Assembly (NCBI GenBank): GCA_016859345.1
Contig: CM029111.1
Span: 16,913,714 to 16,977,713 of the forward strand
DNA: 64,000 bases
Source: Istiophorus platypterus
Lineage: Eukaryota; Chordata; Actinopteri; Istiophoriformes; Istiophoridae
Direction: 5' to 3'
Shown: one piece after another, positions 35,040-46,600 of the stretch
How positions within the stretch are numbered: the first letter of the stretch is position 1
How the letters are laid out: the number at the start of each line of letters is the position of its first letter
Translations under genes and position numbers: made by a program
The notes under the pieces: generated by a model
The model's input: the letters and a program-made list of their open reading frames with translations, nothing else
What the model was told of the DNA's origin: nothing
The model's database searches: none

Positions 35040-35560
35040 GGATCTAATTGGTATTTTGTAAAATGGCAATGGTTAATACTTCATGACAAGCAGAGATTTA
35101 AAGCAGCTTAATTGATTTCGCTGGCCACTCGAGCACCACAACAATCTATAAAGTGAACATGTTCGCAGCACGTTACCTACTGTGGGGGACTAAAGGTTTT
35201 GGAAGTCCGATGGCTAAATGAAAACACAACCGGAAAATACGTACAAGTACCTTTTCCACATTGGATCACCAGATGGAAAAAATAAACCGTCGAGCCAACA
35301 TTATAGTAATTAAACTTGGATAATGGCAACATGTTACAGCTACTGGCGTGAGGCTCTGTGGACTGTCATGACTTGCATTTAATCAGTATAATGTGGCACA
35401 GGTCCTGAATGACAGTGTAAGCTGTTTATTATAATTCTCAGTATCATTCTCTGATACTTTACAGAAATGAAAAACAATATGTCAAAAAAAAAAAAAAAGG
35501 AACTAATCATTTGTGAAACAATGGACTCAGAAGAGGTGCAGTGAGACAAATGGTAACGTT
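35040..35560. repeat. Array flank block, duplicated at 39020-39870
   Basis: Shared phrases include CTGGCCACTCGAGCACCACA, GTTACAGCTACTGGCGTGAG and AATGACAGTGTAAGCTGTTT. The copies are co-linear, with an insertion of about 300 bp (39130-39490) in the other copy. Confidence 0.8.
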
Positions 35561-35589
35561 TCTCATATTAGTCGTAAAGAAGAGGAAAA

Positions 35590-36765
35590 ATTTCATGTGA
35601 AGCTCATACAATTTTCATCCGGTATTTAAACACGTTCAGTCAACTTGTTGCTTTGACCACCATATCCTGATTAGCGTTGAACCTCCCCACCCCAACCACA
35701 ATATGTCTTCTGAAACCTTGAGGACCTAAAACATAAAACCTAAAACGAAGAATAAACAGACAAATCATCAGAGCTGGACGAGGTTCTTTTCTTTTCTTTT
35801 TTTTTTACTGAGATTTTTTTGAGCATGTTAAAAGCACTATAAACAACTACATAGGTTTGACACCATGAGCCAGTACAGTAAATACGGTACAGAGTTAGAT
35901 GATACTGTGCAATAGAGATGCTGAAATTGTTCACTTTCATTTACATATCAGACAATTTACACCAGGGAAATTGGAGCCGATGTATGAGCTGTGCAGGAAT
36001 ATCTTTATTTCCAATCACTGAGTTAAAAAAGTTGCCTTTAAGACTCAGGTTGTAACTTTACACTATCGAGTCCAGGTCACATCAAAAATTCTTTTTTTAT
36101 TCACCATTTTGTATTGGCCAAGTAATTTTACTGTCACTAGCAACTACCAATGTTATCATTTGAGAAACATGGCTAGCAGCCTTTTTTTAAAAAAGCTTAG
36201 ATGCCTTGTATATTTGGGTCCATCCACCCGGGTTTTAAAGGGGTTTCATCAGCTAAGAGGTCTATGTGCATCTGCAGGTTTTTTGAGCCGATTGTCACAG
36301 CCTCAATATTACAGACCTTGAAAAGACAACATTACTTTGCAGGTAGAATACATCATGACACACCAGGAAAATAAACTTTTAAAGTCAAAGTCGAAGTTTG
36401 GCAGTTAGTGAAGCTCTTACAACTTGCATCTGGTATTTAGATACATTCAGTCAACTTGTTACTTTAAAAACGTACATATCTTGTTTAGCATTGAGCCTCC
36501 CAACCTCGACCAAAATATGTCGTGTTTAAGTACCTAAAACAAAGAATAAACAGACACATCGTCAGAGCTTTGGCAAATGTATTTTCTTTTCTTTTTTTTT
36601 TTTAACTGAGATTTTTTGAGCATGTTAACAGCACTATAAACAACTATATAGATTCAACACTGTGAGTTGATACATTAAATATGGTAGAGTTAGATTATAC
36701 AATGCAATAGAGATGCTGAAATTGTTCACTTTCATTTACATATCAGACAAATTACGCCAGGGGAG
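35590..36765. repeat. Tandem pair of array downstream-flank blocks
   Basis: 35590-35975 and 36405-36765 share GTTCAGTCAACTTGTT-like, AAAGAATAAACAGAC and GAGATGCTGAAATTGTTCAC phrases. The segment between them (35985-36215) matches 42225-42440 downstream of copy E, and the last part also matches 42490-42690. Confidence 0.75.
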
Positions 36766-36940
36766 TTTGAATAGGGTTGATAATACTGCCGCATGACAGC
36801 TTCTCTGAGCTGAGCAGGAGTATCTTTATTTCCATTCACAGAATCACCCCTAAAAATACTTGTCTTATTTGTTCACTTTTATTTACATATCAGATGATTT
36901 ACAGAGTTGCCCCTAAACATTCTTGTCTTATTTACTTGTG

Positions 36941-37915
36941 TTAAACTTCAGTCTGTGCCACAGGCGCAGAAATAGACTTTGACAGAAATGAATAGTTGAA
37001 CATCTCGTGAACTTGCTGGAGCACCTGTCTGAGATGAGCAGGAATATCTTCATTCACATGGAGGTAAACCAGAGGGTTGAGAGCACTGTTCAGACAGACA
37101 AGGCCAGCACTTATCTGTTGAGCAATGTAGACTCCATTATACCATCCATTGCATATATTCGCTTTTTTGGAAAATCTTGTCCACAGATTTAGGTTCTTGA
37201 ATAAATGGTAGGGGATGTAGCAAACAGAGAAGAGAAGGATCAGAATGAACAACAACCTCAAGCATTTTTGTTTCAGTACCTCGTCAGTGGTATTTGTGGA
37301 GCAGAGAACCACAATCACATGTCCATAGCAGCCCAGTGTGATGAGGAACGGGATAAAAAATCCAGTGATGGTCCATCCAAGGCTGTAGTTCAGGTAATCC
37401 TGAAAAATGATCTCATCGGGGGTCTCGCAGCATTTATCAGTCATGTTTGCTTTGTAGTAGATAATGTCTGGAAGACTTTGAACAGCCACCAACAGCCAAA
37501 CCATGGCTGAGATAGCCACAGAGTGGGTCACAGTTATTCTTCCCAGCACTCTCATCGGATGGACAATGGCCAGGTACCTGTACACACTTATACAAGTAAG
37601 GAAGCCAATGCTGCCGTATAAATTCAGGTTGAAGCAGAATCTTGTTATTTTGCAAAATACCTCTCCAAAGATCCATTTTCTCTGCATAACCTGGTACACC
37701 ATCAAAAATGGAAGTGTGAGCAGATGCAACATATCTGCAAGTCCAAGGTTGAGAACAAAAATATTGACGTTCCCCAGTTTCTTCCACTTCTGCAGCAATG
37801 TCTTCAACCCCCAGCCATTAGCTACCATACCGACAATGAATACTAAGATGTATATAGGAAAAAAGAATCTGGCTGTAAATTCAAAGTTGATACTAGGACA
37901 AGTACTGTTGTTCAT
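36941..37915 (-). CDS. P2Y1-like purinoceptor, copy D (324 aa)
   Basis: Single-exon class A GPCR, start at the ATG of MNNSTC (37915). NNST gives an N-glycosylation site. TM1 YILVFIVGMVANGWGL, TM2 with Asp2.50 (GLADML), TM3 TRFCF and SVYRY, TM4 MVWLLVAVQ, ECL2 with paired Cys (KCCET), TM6 CYIPYHLFKN with the His and Lys that match P2Y1 H277/K280, TM7 NSALNPLVY. Odd: TM7 reads QISAGLVC, so the Arg matching P2Y1 R310, a phosphate contact, is Ala; copies B and E keep Arg. The tail ends QTEV, a class I PDZ-type end made by loss of two codons relative to copy E. Nucleotide response is therefore doubtful. Upstream in-frame sequence has no ATG. Recent sister of pseudogene C. Confidence 0.85.
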   Translation of the reverse strand: MNNSTCPSINFEFTARFFFPIYILVFIVGMVANGWGLKTLLQKWKKLGNVNIFVLNLGLADMLHLLTLPFLMVYQVMQRKWIFGEVFCKITRFCFNLNLYGSIGFLTCISVYRYLAIVHPMRVLGRITVTHSVAISAMVWLLVAVQSLPDIIYYKANMTDKCCETPDEIIFQDYLNYSLGWTITGFFIPFLITLGCYGHVIVVLCSTNTTDEVLKQKCLRLLFILILLFSVCYIPYHLFKNLNLWTRFSKKANICNGWYNGVYIAQQISAGLVCLNSALNPLVYLHVNEDIPAHLRQVLQQVHEMFNYSFLSKSISAPVAQTEV

Positions 37916-38635
37916 TGTCTTCTGGACAGCAGTTGGTACAATTCCTCCACCTTGGCAGTTTTCAGATTTTTCCTGCGAGAGCAATCTGATTAATGATGTG
38001 CAAGAAGAAATTTTGAGGCTTTATTCTTAAGGGACTTTCTGCAATCAGCCGATCTGATGACTACGTCAGCTACTTAAACTACTTCCTCTTGAGCAAACAC
38101 CATGCTCTATAGGTCTGTGCTACTTTTGAGAGAGATTCGAATCAAGTGGTTTTGTAGCTTTTCACAGAAATTTCATCAGCAACTGCATCTCATTATCGGT
38201 TTTTCAGTTGACGCACATTTGTCAAAGTCAGAGAAACAATTACAATGACAAACCTGAGTACAGAGTACTGGGAGGAAATCTATTTGTCTAATAGGTTCAT
38301 GTTTTAAATCAGTAAATACAATGCATGGCGATGGGCCACCCCACCACAAACAACATGTCATGACTCACCACTCCACAAACTGGTTATGGCAGTAAACAGT
38401 GTGACATCAAGAGCTGTGGTTTAACTGGATTTTGTTTATTTCAAAGTTTTGACAGCATATATCATCACAATCATGAACAAAAACAAAAAAATTAACCAGA
38501 TACAGCAAAATTACAATGCAACACATACGTAGGATGTCAGTAGCTGTGATAGACAGCTGCATGGCAAACTTGTAGGAGCAGTGGTTTTAAGCCATTTATC
38601 ATTAAACTATTAAAATTACATCATAACTTGTGTGA
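37916..38635. other. 5' flank of copy D and downstream element of fragment F
   Basis: 37916-38355 is the flank shared with copy C. 38430-38620 matches the element at 31030-31215, with indels that break its hydrophobic frame. No gene is seen. Confidence 0.6.
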
Positions 38636-38827
38636 AACTTCATCTTCAGTTTGTTCCGCAAGCACAGAAACAGACTTAGACAGAAATTAATTAAAATGAA
38701 TTGAGGATCTCATGAACTTGCTGGAGCAGCTGTCTAAGATGAGCAGGAATATCTTCATTCACATGGACATAAACCAGAGGGTTGAGAGCACTGTTCAGAC
38801 ACACAAGGCCAGCACTTATCTGATGAG
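38636..38827 (-). pseudogene. P2Y1-like 3' fragment F (TM7 and tail only)
   Basis: The minus strand encodes ISAGLVCLNSALNPLVY and a tail like copy D (NEDIPAHLRQLLQQVHE), then a broken C-terminus with in-frame stops. Similarity to the receptors stops abruptly at 38827, where T-rich unrelated sequence begins. Like copy D it has Ala in place of the TM7 Arg. The 5' three quarters of the gene is absent. Confidence 0.85.
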
Positions 38828-41800
38828 TCAAGCTCCCGGGTTTTTTTCTTTTGTTTGTTTGGGGTTTTTTGTTTTTTTGTTTTTTTTTTATGCATAGCAG
38901 TCATGGTGAAGTTAATATAAAACTTGTCCACAGGGTGGTGGCAAAGTTAAGGTTTAACTACACTATTTTTCTGAACTTGTGAGCACAAAAGTGAAAGAAA
39001 TGTGTCTGCGTGAGTGTGTGTGATTCTCAGTGGACTTATTTGGTATTTTGCCCAGAGATTTAAAGCAGCTTTATTGATTTCTCTGGCCACTCGAGCACCA
39101 CAACGATCTTTAAAGTAAACACGTTCACAAACTGTAGCTGCTGTATTCACACACCAGGCAGACAGAGATTAGCATTCCTTCTGAGTCATCTGTCTCACCG
39201 TGCGCTGAACAAAATACTTCAAATATTCACTCTCCATCCACCTATGATTTGGTCTCCATCAGCTGACGTGGGATATAGCTGTCTGTTCTGCTTCTGAAAT
39301 GTTCCACTGTGTTCACCGACTACTCACCGACTTCCCCTGTGTAATTTTGGTACTGGACAGGTAACGTTCAGTGGATTATCAGAGCTTTGCTGCTACTAAC
39401 AGCTGCCTGCTACTGCTGCAAACCAAGGTTGTTGAGAACAGTGAAGCACAACACTAAAGCCGACAGCCATAAAACCAACACAATAAGGCTGAAGACACTA
39501 ACATTTTGGGGAACTAAAAGTGTCGAAAGTACAACGGCTAAATGAAAGCACAACCCGAAAATACATACAAGTACCTTTTCCACATTGGGTCACCAGATGG
39601 AAAAAATAAACTGCTGAGCTCAGTGAACAATGCAGCAATTAAACTTGGATAATGGCAAAATGTTACAGCTACTGGCGTGAGGCTCTGTGGACTGTCATGA
39701 CTTGCATTTAATCAGTATAATGTGGCACAGGTCCTGAATGACAGTGTAAGCTGTTTATTATAATTCTCAGTATCATTCTCTGATACTTTACAGAAATGAA
39801 AAACAATACGTCAAAAAAAAGGAACTTGCAGATAAATAATCCTTTGTGATACAATGGACTCACAAAGGTGCGGTGAGACAAGTAGTAACATTACTCATAC
39901 TCGTCATAAAAAAGAGGAAAAATGTAGAGCTTGTTGTTTTATCCAGGTTATATTGGAGGCCATACCCTGGCCTAGAGTTTCACACTGTGGCTCAGTGGTA
40001 TGGGCCGGCAGCATGAGACTGAAATGGTGGAGCTGATTAAAATAATTACGAGCCGTGTGGTTTGCTATGGATTTATTGAAACCCTGATGCTCAAATTGGC
40101 TCCTACCATTTCAAAACTCACAAGTATCGCAACTGCAGTATGAGGATGATGACAAATTGCTTTATGTAGCTTTTCAAAGGATAGAAAAGATTTTATTTTT
40201 TTAAAGAAAGAAAAAGATGTGATGAAAGATGACGGGTGTTGGTATGAAATGGAAAAGAAACAGGAGTTCATTAGGAATGCATACGATTATGATTTAAATC
40301 CCACTAAAAATCTACTGGTTCAATTGGTGTTCTCCTATAAACTATCTTATACAAATATAAACTAATGCAAGTCGAATAAATCTTTTAGACCACTTGGAGG
40401 TATCACGAAAAAGTTGTGGACAACACTGATATATCATCACCTTTTGAGTTGATGTGGTCATATAGTTAACAGATAGTTGCCTATTTACACATCCTAGAGT
40501 TACCAAACAACACTGAACCAAGGCCGTCAAGTTTGGGGCTGAAACTCACTATAAAAAACTATGATTTTCTGTGTGACACTGTTAGTATAAAACACATCAA
40601 ATACGTCTGCATCAAAGTTGACACATATATTGCATAAAATAAAAAGGAAGCCAAGTTAAAAATCAATTATTAAACCCACACATATGGATCTGAGCCCTTT
40701 CCAAAATATTTGCTATACCTTGGAATATTTGTAAATGACCCTTTGATTTCTTTCTGATACAACAATTGTCAGTTATTTACCAAATTACAACCTAAGAAGA
40801 ACAACACTCTCTTACACACACCTACTCACTTAATAGTGATATTAAAAAATATATTAATAATAAAACAATGCAGGGCTGAGTCATTGTTTAAGAGTTTGAG
40901 GCCAGTAATAATAAAGGGCTGCCTCACCCTCAAGTGTAAACTAACAAAATAAAGTGGAGGTAAAACACTGGTTAGTACTCACGGGTCAGGGAGATGTCAC
41001 CTGAAGCCTGGGCAGGTTAAAGCTGGACAAGGGACGACGAATGGCGGGGGAAAGGCTGCTTGATGCCACAAGTCCAAAAAAACCCGTACTCCAGTAGGTG
41101 TCAGTCGTTCAGGAGGGAAGACCAGTGGAGACTTCCACTCCCAGGTGGGTTTAGTCATATTTAATAATGCATTAGAAAATACTGGTAAACATTTAATGGG
41201 CTGTGTAAATACACAACCCCGCTTGTGTTGCCTAGGAGCCCACGATATCGGCCATCTTGAAAATCTGAAAACCTCACTGGACTTGCGGCGGGGTCGAAGG
41301 TAACGGAGCCACCTGTCCTCTGATTGGACTCCGTTTTGTGATTGGATTATCAACGTCCAATCAGATCCAGGTGTAAAGAACAGGTTTAAAAGTTTGTTCT
41401 TGTAACTTCACTGTCTGAAGCAGTGTGGGAACTTTGGGCGCTGAGTTTTCACAGGTTTTCTGCTTTGTATCTGTACGCAGATGTTCACAAAAGCACTTTG
41501 TTTTTCAGAGTGTCTCTGTGTCACCTCAGCACTGATGCCATATAATAGAAGATGTTTTGTTTTTTCCGCACAGACTCCTTTCCTCTCTTTCGTCTTCACT
41601 ATCCCCATTCTTTCTTAATTTTTCAACACACGCACATTTTTATAAAAAAATTTAAAACTAAAAACTTAAAGTTATCTGTGAATATCACTTTACTAGCTCA
41701 AAATCAATTTGACCCTAAGTTGAGCCTGTACTAATATTATCCCCAGTGGAAATTACATCCTTGCTTGTGGAATGGATGGCAGTGTCAGTCTAGACTAGAT

Positions 41801-42717
41801 TATTTCAACAACCCTGGGATTAAATGCCATGGAAGTTTGTACAGACATTTACAGTCCTCAGGGGATGAATCAAACTGTGATCCAGAGACTTTTCAATTAA
41901 TTAAAATGTCTGAACAAACACTGAATACTTTGGGTTATAACCAGATACCTGCAAAACAAATAACAACTCCCTTTGGCCTCTGTGCTTTGTGTTTTGCCTT
42001 GATAAGCATTTTTAACAAACTAAACTAAGATGGTGAATGTGGTAAACATTACAGTTGCTAAATATCAGTTTTTTAGCATGCTCACATTAGCGTTTAGCTC
42101 AAAGCACTATGTTCCTAAGTACCATAATATGGACCCACTTCACTGTAGACTATTGATTTTGTTTTAAATTCAAATAAACTGAGCTGCAGGCCTGATACTT
42201 GGTAAAATATTCCAAAAGTGCAAAAAGCTAAAAGTTGCCTTCAAGACCAGTTGTAACTTTACACTATCGAGTCCAGGTCACATCAAACATTTCGTTTTTT
42301 ATTCACCATTTTGTATTGGCCAAGTAAATGCACTACTATAATTTTACTGCCACTAGCAACTACCAATGTCAACATTTGAGAAACATGGCTAGCAGCCTTT
42401 TTTTTAAAAAAGCTTAGATGCCTTGTATATTTGGGTCCAAAAAACCAAGAATAAAACCAAGAATAAACAGACCGATGACAGAGCTGTACAAGTGATTTTT
42501 TTGAGCAACAGCAGTATAACAACTGATTAGGTTCAGAAATGTAAGCCGGTACAATAAATATGGTAGAGTTAGTTAAGTTCAACTCCATGAGAACAGTTGA
42601 TATAGTACAGTGTCAGTTTTATGCAATGCAATAGAGATGCTGTAATTGTTAACTGTCATTTACATATCTGATGATTTACAGAATTGCCCCTAGACATTTT
42701 TGTCTTATTTACTTGTG
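38828..42717. other. Spacer between fragment F and copy E
   Basis: 3.9 kb made largely of duplicated flank: 39020-39870 (matches 35040-35560), 40435-41460 (matches 33395-34083), 42225-42440 and 42490-42690 (match 35985-36215 and the 35590-36765 tandem pair). A teleost dispersed repeat lies at about 41745-42130. No coding exon is seen. Confidence 0.65.
41745..42130. repeat. Teleost dispersed repeat (ATGGCAG ... TTAGCATGCTCACATTAGC)
   Basis: Ends with AACTAAGATGGTGAATGTGG, TAAACATTACAGTTGCTAAA and AGCATGCTCACATTAGCGTT, a text I recognise from many percomorph genomes. Related pieces lie at 53840-54110, 55735-56060 and 58740-59160. Confidence 0.6.
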
Positions 42718-43698
42718 TTAAACTTCATCTTCAGTCTGTGCCACAGGTGCAGAAGTAGACTTTGATAGAAATGAATAGTTGAAGATCTGATAAACTCGCT
42801 GGAGCAGCTGTCTGAGTGGAGCAGGAATATCTTTATTTCCATGGAGGTAAACCAGAGGGTTTAGAGCACTGTTCAGACAGACAAGGCCACGACTTATCTG
42901 ATGAGCAATGTGGACTCCATTATACCATCCATGGCATATATTCTGTTTTTTGAGAATTCTTGCCCACAGATTTAGGTTCGTGAATAAATGGTAGGGGATG
43001 TAGCAAACAGAGAAGAGAAGGATCAGAGTGTACAACAACCTCAAGCATTTTTGTTTCAGTACCTCGTCAGTGGTATTTGTGGAGCAGAGAACAACAATCA
43101 CATGTCCATAGCAGCCCAGTGTGATGAGGAACGGGATAAAAAATCCAGTGATGGTCCATCCAAGTCTGTAGTTCAGGTAATCCTCAAGATCACCGGTGGT
43201 CTCATAGCATTTATCAGTCTTGTTTGTAAATGCTTTGTGGTAGAACATGTCTGGAAGACTTTGAACAGCCACCAACAGCCAAACCATGGCTGAGATAGCC
43301 ACAGAGTGGGTCACAGTTATTCTTCCCAGCACTCTCATCGGATGGACAATGGCCAGGTACCTGTACACACTTATACAAGTAAGGAAGCCAATGCTGCCGT
43401 ATAAATTCAGGTTGAAGCAGAATCTTGTCATTTTGCATAATACCTCTCCAAAGATCCATTTACTCTGCATAAACTGGTACACCATCAAAAATGGAAGTGT
43501 GAGCAGATGCAACATATCTGTAAGTCCGAGGTTGAGAACAAAAATATTGACGTTCCCCAGTTTCTTCCACTTCTGCAGCAATGTCTTCAACCCCCAGCCA
43601 TTAGCTACCATACCGACAATGAATACTAAGATGTATATAGGAAAAAAGAATCTGGCTGTAAATTCAAAGTTGATACTAGGACAAGTACTGTTGTTCAT
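42718..43698 (-). CDS. P2Y1-like purinoceptor, copy E (326 aa)
   Basis: Single-exon class A GPCR. The start is firm: an in-frame TAG lies 20 codons upstream, so MNNSTC (ATG at 43698) is the first Met; I used it to set the starts of the other copies. N-glycosylation NNST. TM2 keeps Asp2.50 (GLTDML). TM3 TRFCF and SVYRY, TM7 ISRGLVCLNSALNPLVY with the Arg matching P2Y1 R310. Odd: TM6 reads YHLFTNLNL, so the Lys matching P2Y1 K280 is Thr; B and D keep Lys. The tail ends TEDEV. Shared sequence with copy D extends only about 30 bp upstream of the start, so E has a different 5' flank and perhaps different expression. Confidence 0.87.
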   Translation of the reverse strand: MNNSTCPSINFEFTARFFFPIYILVFIVGMVANGWGLKTLLQKWKKLGNVNIFVLNLGLTDMLHLLTLPFLMVYQFMQSKWIFGEVLCKMTRFCFNLNLYGSIGFLTCISVYRYLAIVHPMRVLGRITVTHSVAISAMVWLLVAVQSLPDMFYHKAFTNKTDKCYETTGDLEDYLNYRLGWTITGFFIPFLITLGCYGHVIVVLCSTNTTDEVLKQKCLRLLYTLILLFSVCYIPYHLFTNLNLWARILKKQNICHGWYNGVHIAHQISRGLVCLNSALNPLVYLHGNKDIPAPLRQLLQRVYQIFNYSFLSKSTSAPVAQTEDEV

Positions 43699-46600
43699 TG
43701 TCTTCTGGACAGCAGTTGGTACAATTCCTTTTCTGTGTGAGTTTTCTGAACCTGTCTACAGATAGAAACAGAATAGTTCACTCTGAAAACACTTCCTGTT
43801 TCAAGTCCCACGCTCTGCACACAACATCTGTGCTTCTGCACCTGCACCAGGCAGGCATACCGGAAACCTCATCAGTTTGTGCAAGGGCTGGTGGCAGTAA
43901 CGCGAGCAGGGAGGACAAACACAAGCACACACAGTAGGCCTAGTTCTGTAAAGTTTCTTTAAGAGAATGAGTGACGGAGCCAAGGCGTAAGACAGGCACG
44001 TTACAGACAACAGGTAGCAAAACACTGGGAGCAGGGAAAGGGAACAACAACAGGAGCCCACAACAAAACACAGCACAAAATTAGACACACCGAGACACAT
44101 TAAACAATGTGGCAGCTCACTGGAGAAAAAAGGTCTGGTATGAATACATTGGGAACAAGTGGGGGAAATGGGGTACAGGTGAACAGGTGCATCTGGGAAC
44201 AGGAGGAAAGTCTAAGGACATCTGACAAGGTGGAGGGTTTTTTTTTTTAATGGAAACGTAAAATCAAAGGTCATCTAAAATCAATCTCTGCTCAGCTCAA
44301 GTAAGATCTTAGACCACAATTACAGGTTTACATGTACTCGTGTGTGGCCTAATGTACACATTTTCTTCCTGACTTGATACCTGAGGAAAAATGGAAACTG
44401 AAATACATTTGGCCCCAGTTTGGCAGCTGGCACTTCTAGCCCCATTTCTGACATGAGAGTTTTAAACATTTATGTCATGCCTGCTACACCGTACTGTATG
44501 TCTATGTATATGTGGCTGCCAGATGTTTTGCACAGGCGGGAGTGCATGATAAATGTAGGTCATCTTAAAAGCCAACTTACCATTTTTTAGGCAGATTCTC
44601 TCAAGAATAAAGAAGACGATTTTGCAGAAATACACTTTATAGTTTGCAGTCGGTACATCAGTGACAAGCATTCTCGTGTTGGGTAAACCGAAATAGTAAC
44701 AAGAGCAGTGCGGTTGTCCAATACTGGCAGGGTTTACCTAAGGTGAGGTTTTCCACATCTTTCGGTATTCACCTCAGAGTGTATGTCATCAGTGAAACTA
44801 CAAATTACTGAGCGAATCAAAGGGTCTATAAATCGTTAAAATAACATTGTTTTTTCATCAATTGGATGTAGTTGGTGCTGCCATTGAACTGCACCACATT
44901 TTCTTGTCGGGCGTTTCTATAATTTCTATAATTTAAGATCAGCTAAATAACAGAAACGGCTAACGGTTCAGTTCTGCAGAGGCGTGAAAAAATGCAGCTG
45001 CTGACACGATCACACAGTTGAATCACACCTCACTGAAACAGTTTGAACAAAAAAACGAACACCAGGACCTTCATGGCAGAGGATTTATTGCAGGACTGTT
45101 GGTTTGGATGCACTGAAGGAATAGTTCTTAAAAACGCTTTGATAGAGGGTAGGAGGAAGTGAACACTATCTAAAAATACAGGCCCCATATCCTGTTCATG
45201 CTTCGCGGATTCAAACAAGTCATAATTCTGAGGAAGGCTCGTTTTTTTGACGCATGGGTATTTTCGCCTGAAATTTATGTGGGAAAAAATACAGAGAAAG
45301 AACTGCCAACACTACTGTTGATGTCTACCAAGTTTTGTTCATGTTGGATTTGAAAAATTGAGACTAAAATATACAAAGTTTAGCCGGTACCGGTATGATT
45401 AGGAACAAGCAGAAATGGTCGGACACATACCTCAAATAGAGAATAACAATGGCAAACAACTTACACTTTTAATGGTTTGATCTGTTCTTTGATGTAAAGC
45501 TCATGCCTGTAAATGATTGAAATGTCTAAAACTAAAACTATGAATCTGCTTTTTCCCTTGGGCGGTCACGAGTTCAGAATGTTTTTTCTTATGTTCTCAT
45601 GATATGGTGACAAAGATACCGCGTTCCTCCGCCTCAGCAGCAGAATCAAAAGATGTCAGGGTGTGAACCAAGGTCATGTGGTCTTTTGATTAAAAAAAAA
45701 AAACAAAAAACAATTATACATATGTATATATATTTATATATATTTAAAAAAAAAAAAAACAAAAACAACTATATATATATATTAAAAAAAAACATGTTTG
45801 TTGTTGTAGTTGTTTTTGTTTTTTTTTAAATTGCCCCCACCCCTTCTTTGGTTCTGTGACTCTCAGCAGGAGCAAGAGGAAACAATGATGTCAAATGCTG
45901 AGAGATGGCCTATAAACAGCTATAGTATGTACAGAATGACTAGATAAACCTGTGAATACTGTGATGAAATGAAAATATACATATAATTTAAAAAGCATTG
46001 GAAGTAAAACTGCAGGACATTGTGTAAAATATTGACATTTTCCACTATACATAAGAGACAGCTGTCCAGAATTATTTACAGTAAAACAAAAAAAAAAGTA
46101 GAAGAAGAAATAAGTGCAATGTTGTCTGACTACAAACACACAAACAAAACTTTACAAGTTGTATTGCTTATGTCAGAGAATAAGACCTGTCAACACAAAG
46201 GTTGGAGTCATTCTATAGAGTTTCTATTTAAAAAAAGAAAGATTTAAAAAAAAATTTTAATTCACAGAAATTTGCTCTTTGAGACAAATAGTTTGTTGCC
46301 ATGTGAGCAATGCAAAAATATGTCTTTAAAAAATATCTATATGACCAAATTAACATTGTGGTCACCTGTCCTCAATTCATACTCATAAAGAATCTTTCGA
46401 TATCTTTTGATCTCAACATAAATTTCAAGACGAACGTGTCTGGTTCAGTCCTGATTTTTCTGGCTTAGGAGCTTTAGACTCCAACTTCAACCTAAAGATT
46501 TGGAAAAAGGTGAACATGTTTTTTCTTTTTTCCTTATCACATCTCACCTCAACACACGCAAGATGTGTCTTAAAAAAGCTACTAATCACGCATGACACTT

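Larger units (their letters stand above)
34550..36940. other. Spacer between P2Y copies C and D
   Basis: Holds the shared C/D 5' flank (to 34925), a (GT)n tract, a block matching 39020-39870, and two tandem copies of a downstream-flank block (35590-35975 and 36405-36765). No coding exon is seen. Confidence 0.6.

Noticed and set aside
36941..37984. Longer N-termini for P2Y copies B, C and D
   Set aside because: The upstream first codons are TTG, and copy E has an in-frame stop just upstream of the shared MNN start.
37503..38030. Long plus-strand open frames opposite every P2Y copy (up to 175 codons)
   Set aside because: They are antisense shadows of a conserved receptor coding strand; they recur because the receptors are paralogous, and they resemble no protein family.
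28434..43698. Chemokine receptor (XCR1-like) identity for the array
   Set aside because: TM6 YIPYH(L/I)FKN, TM7 (T/S)RGLxxLNSxxNP and the WIFG TM3 entry match P2Y1, not chemokine receptors.
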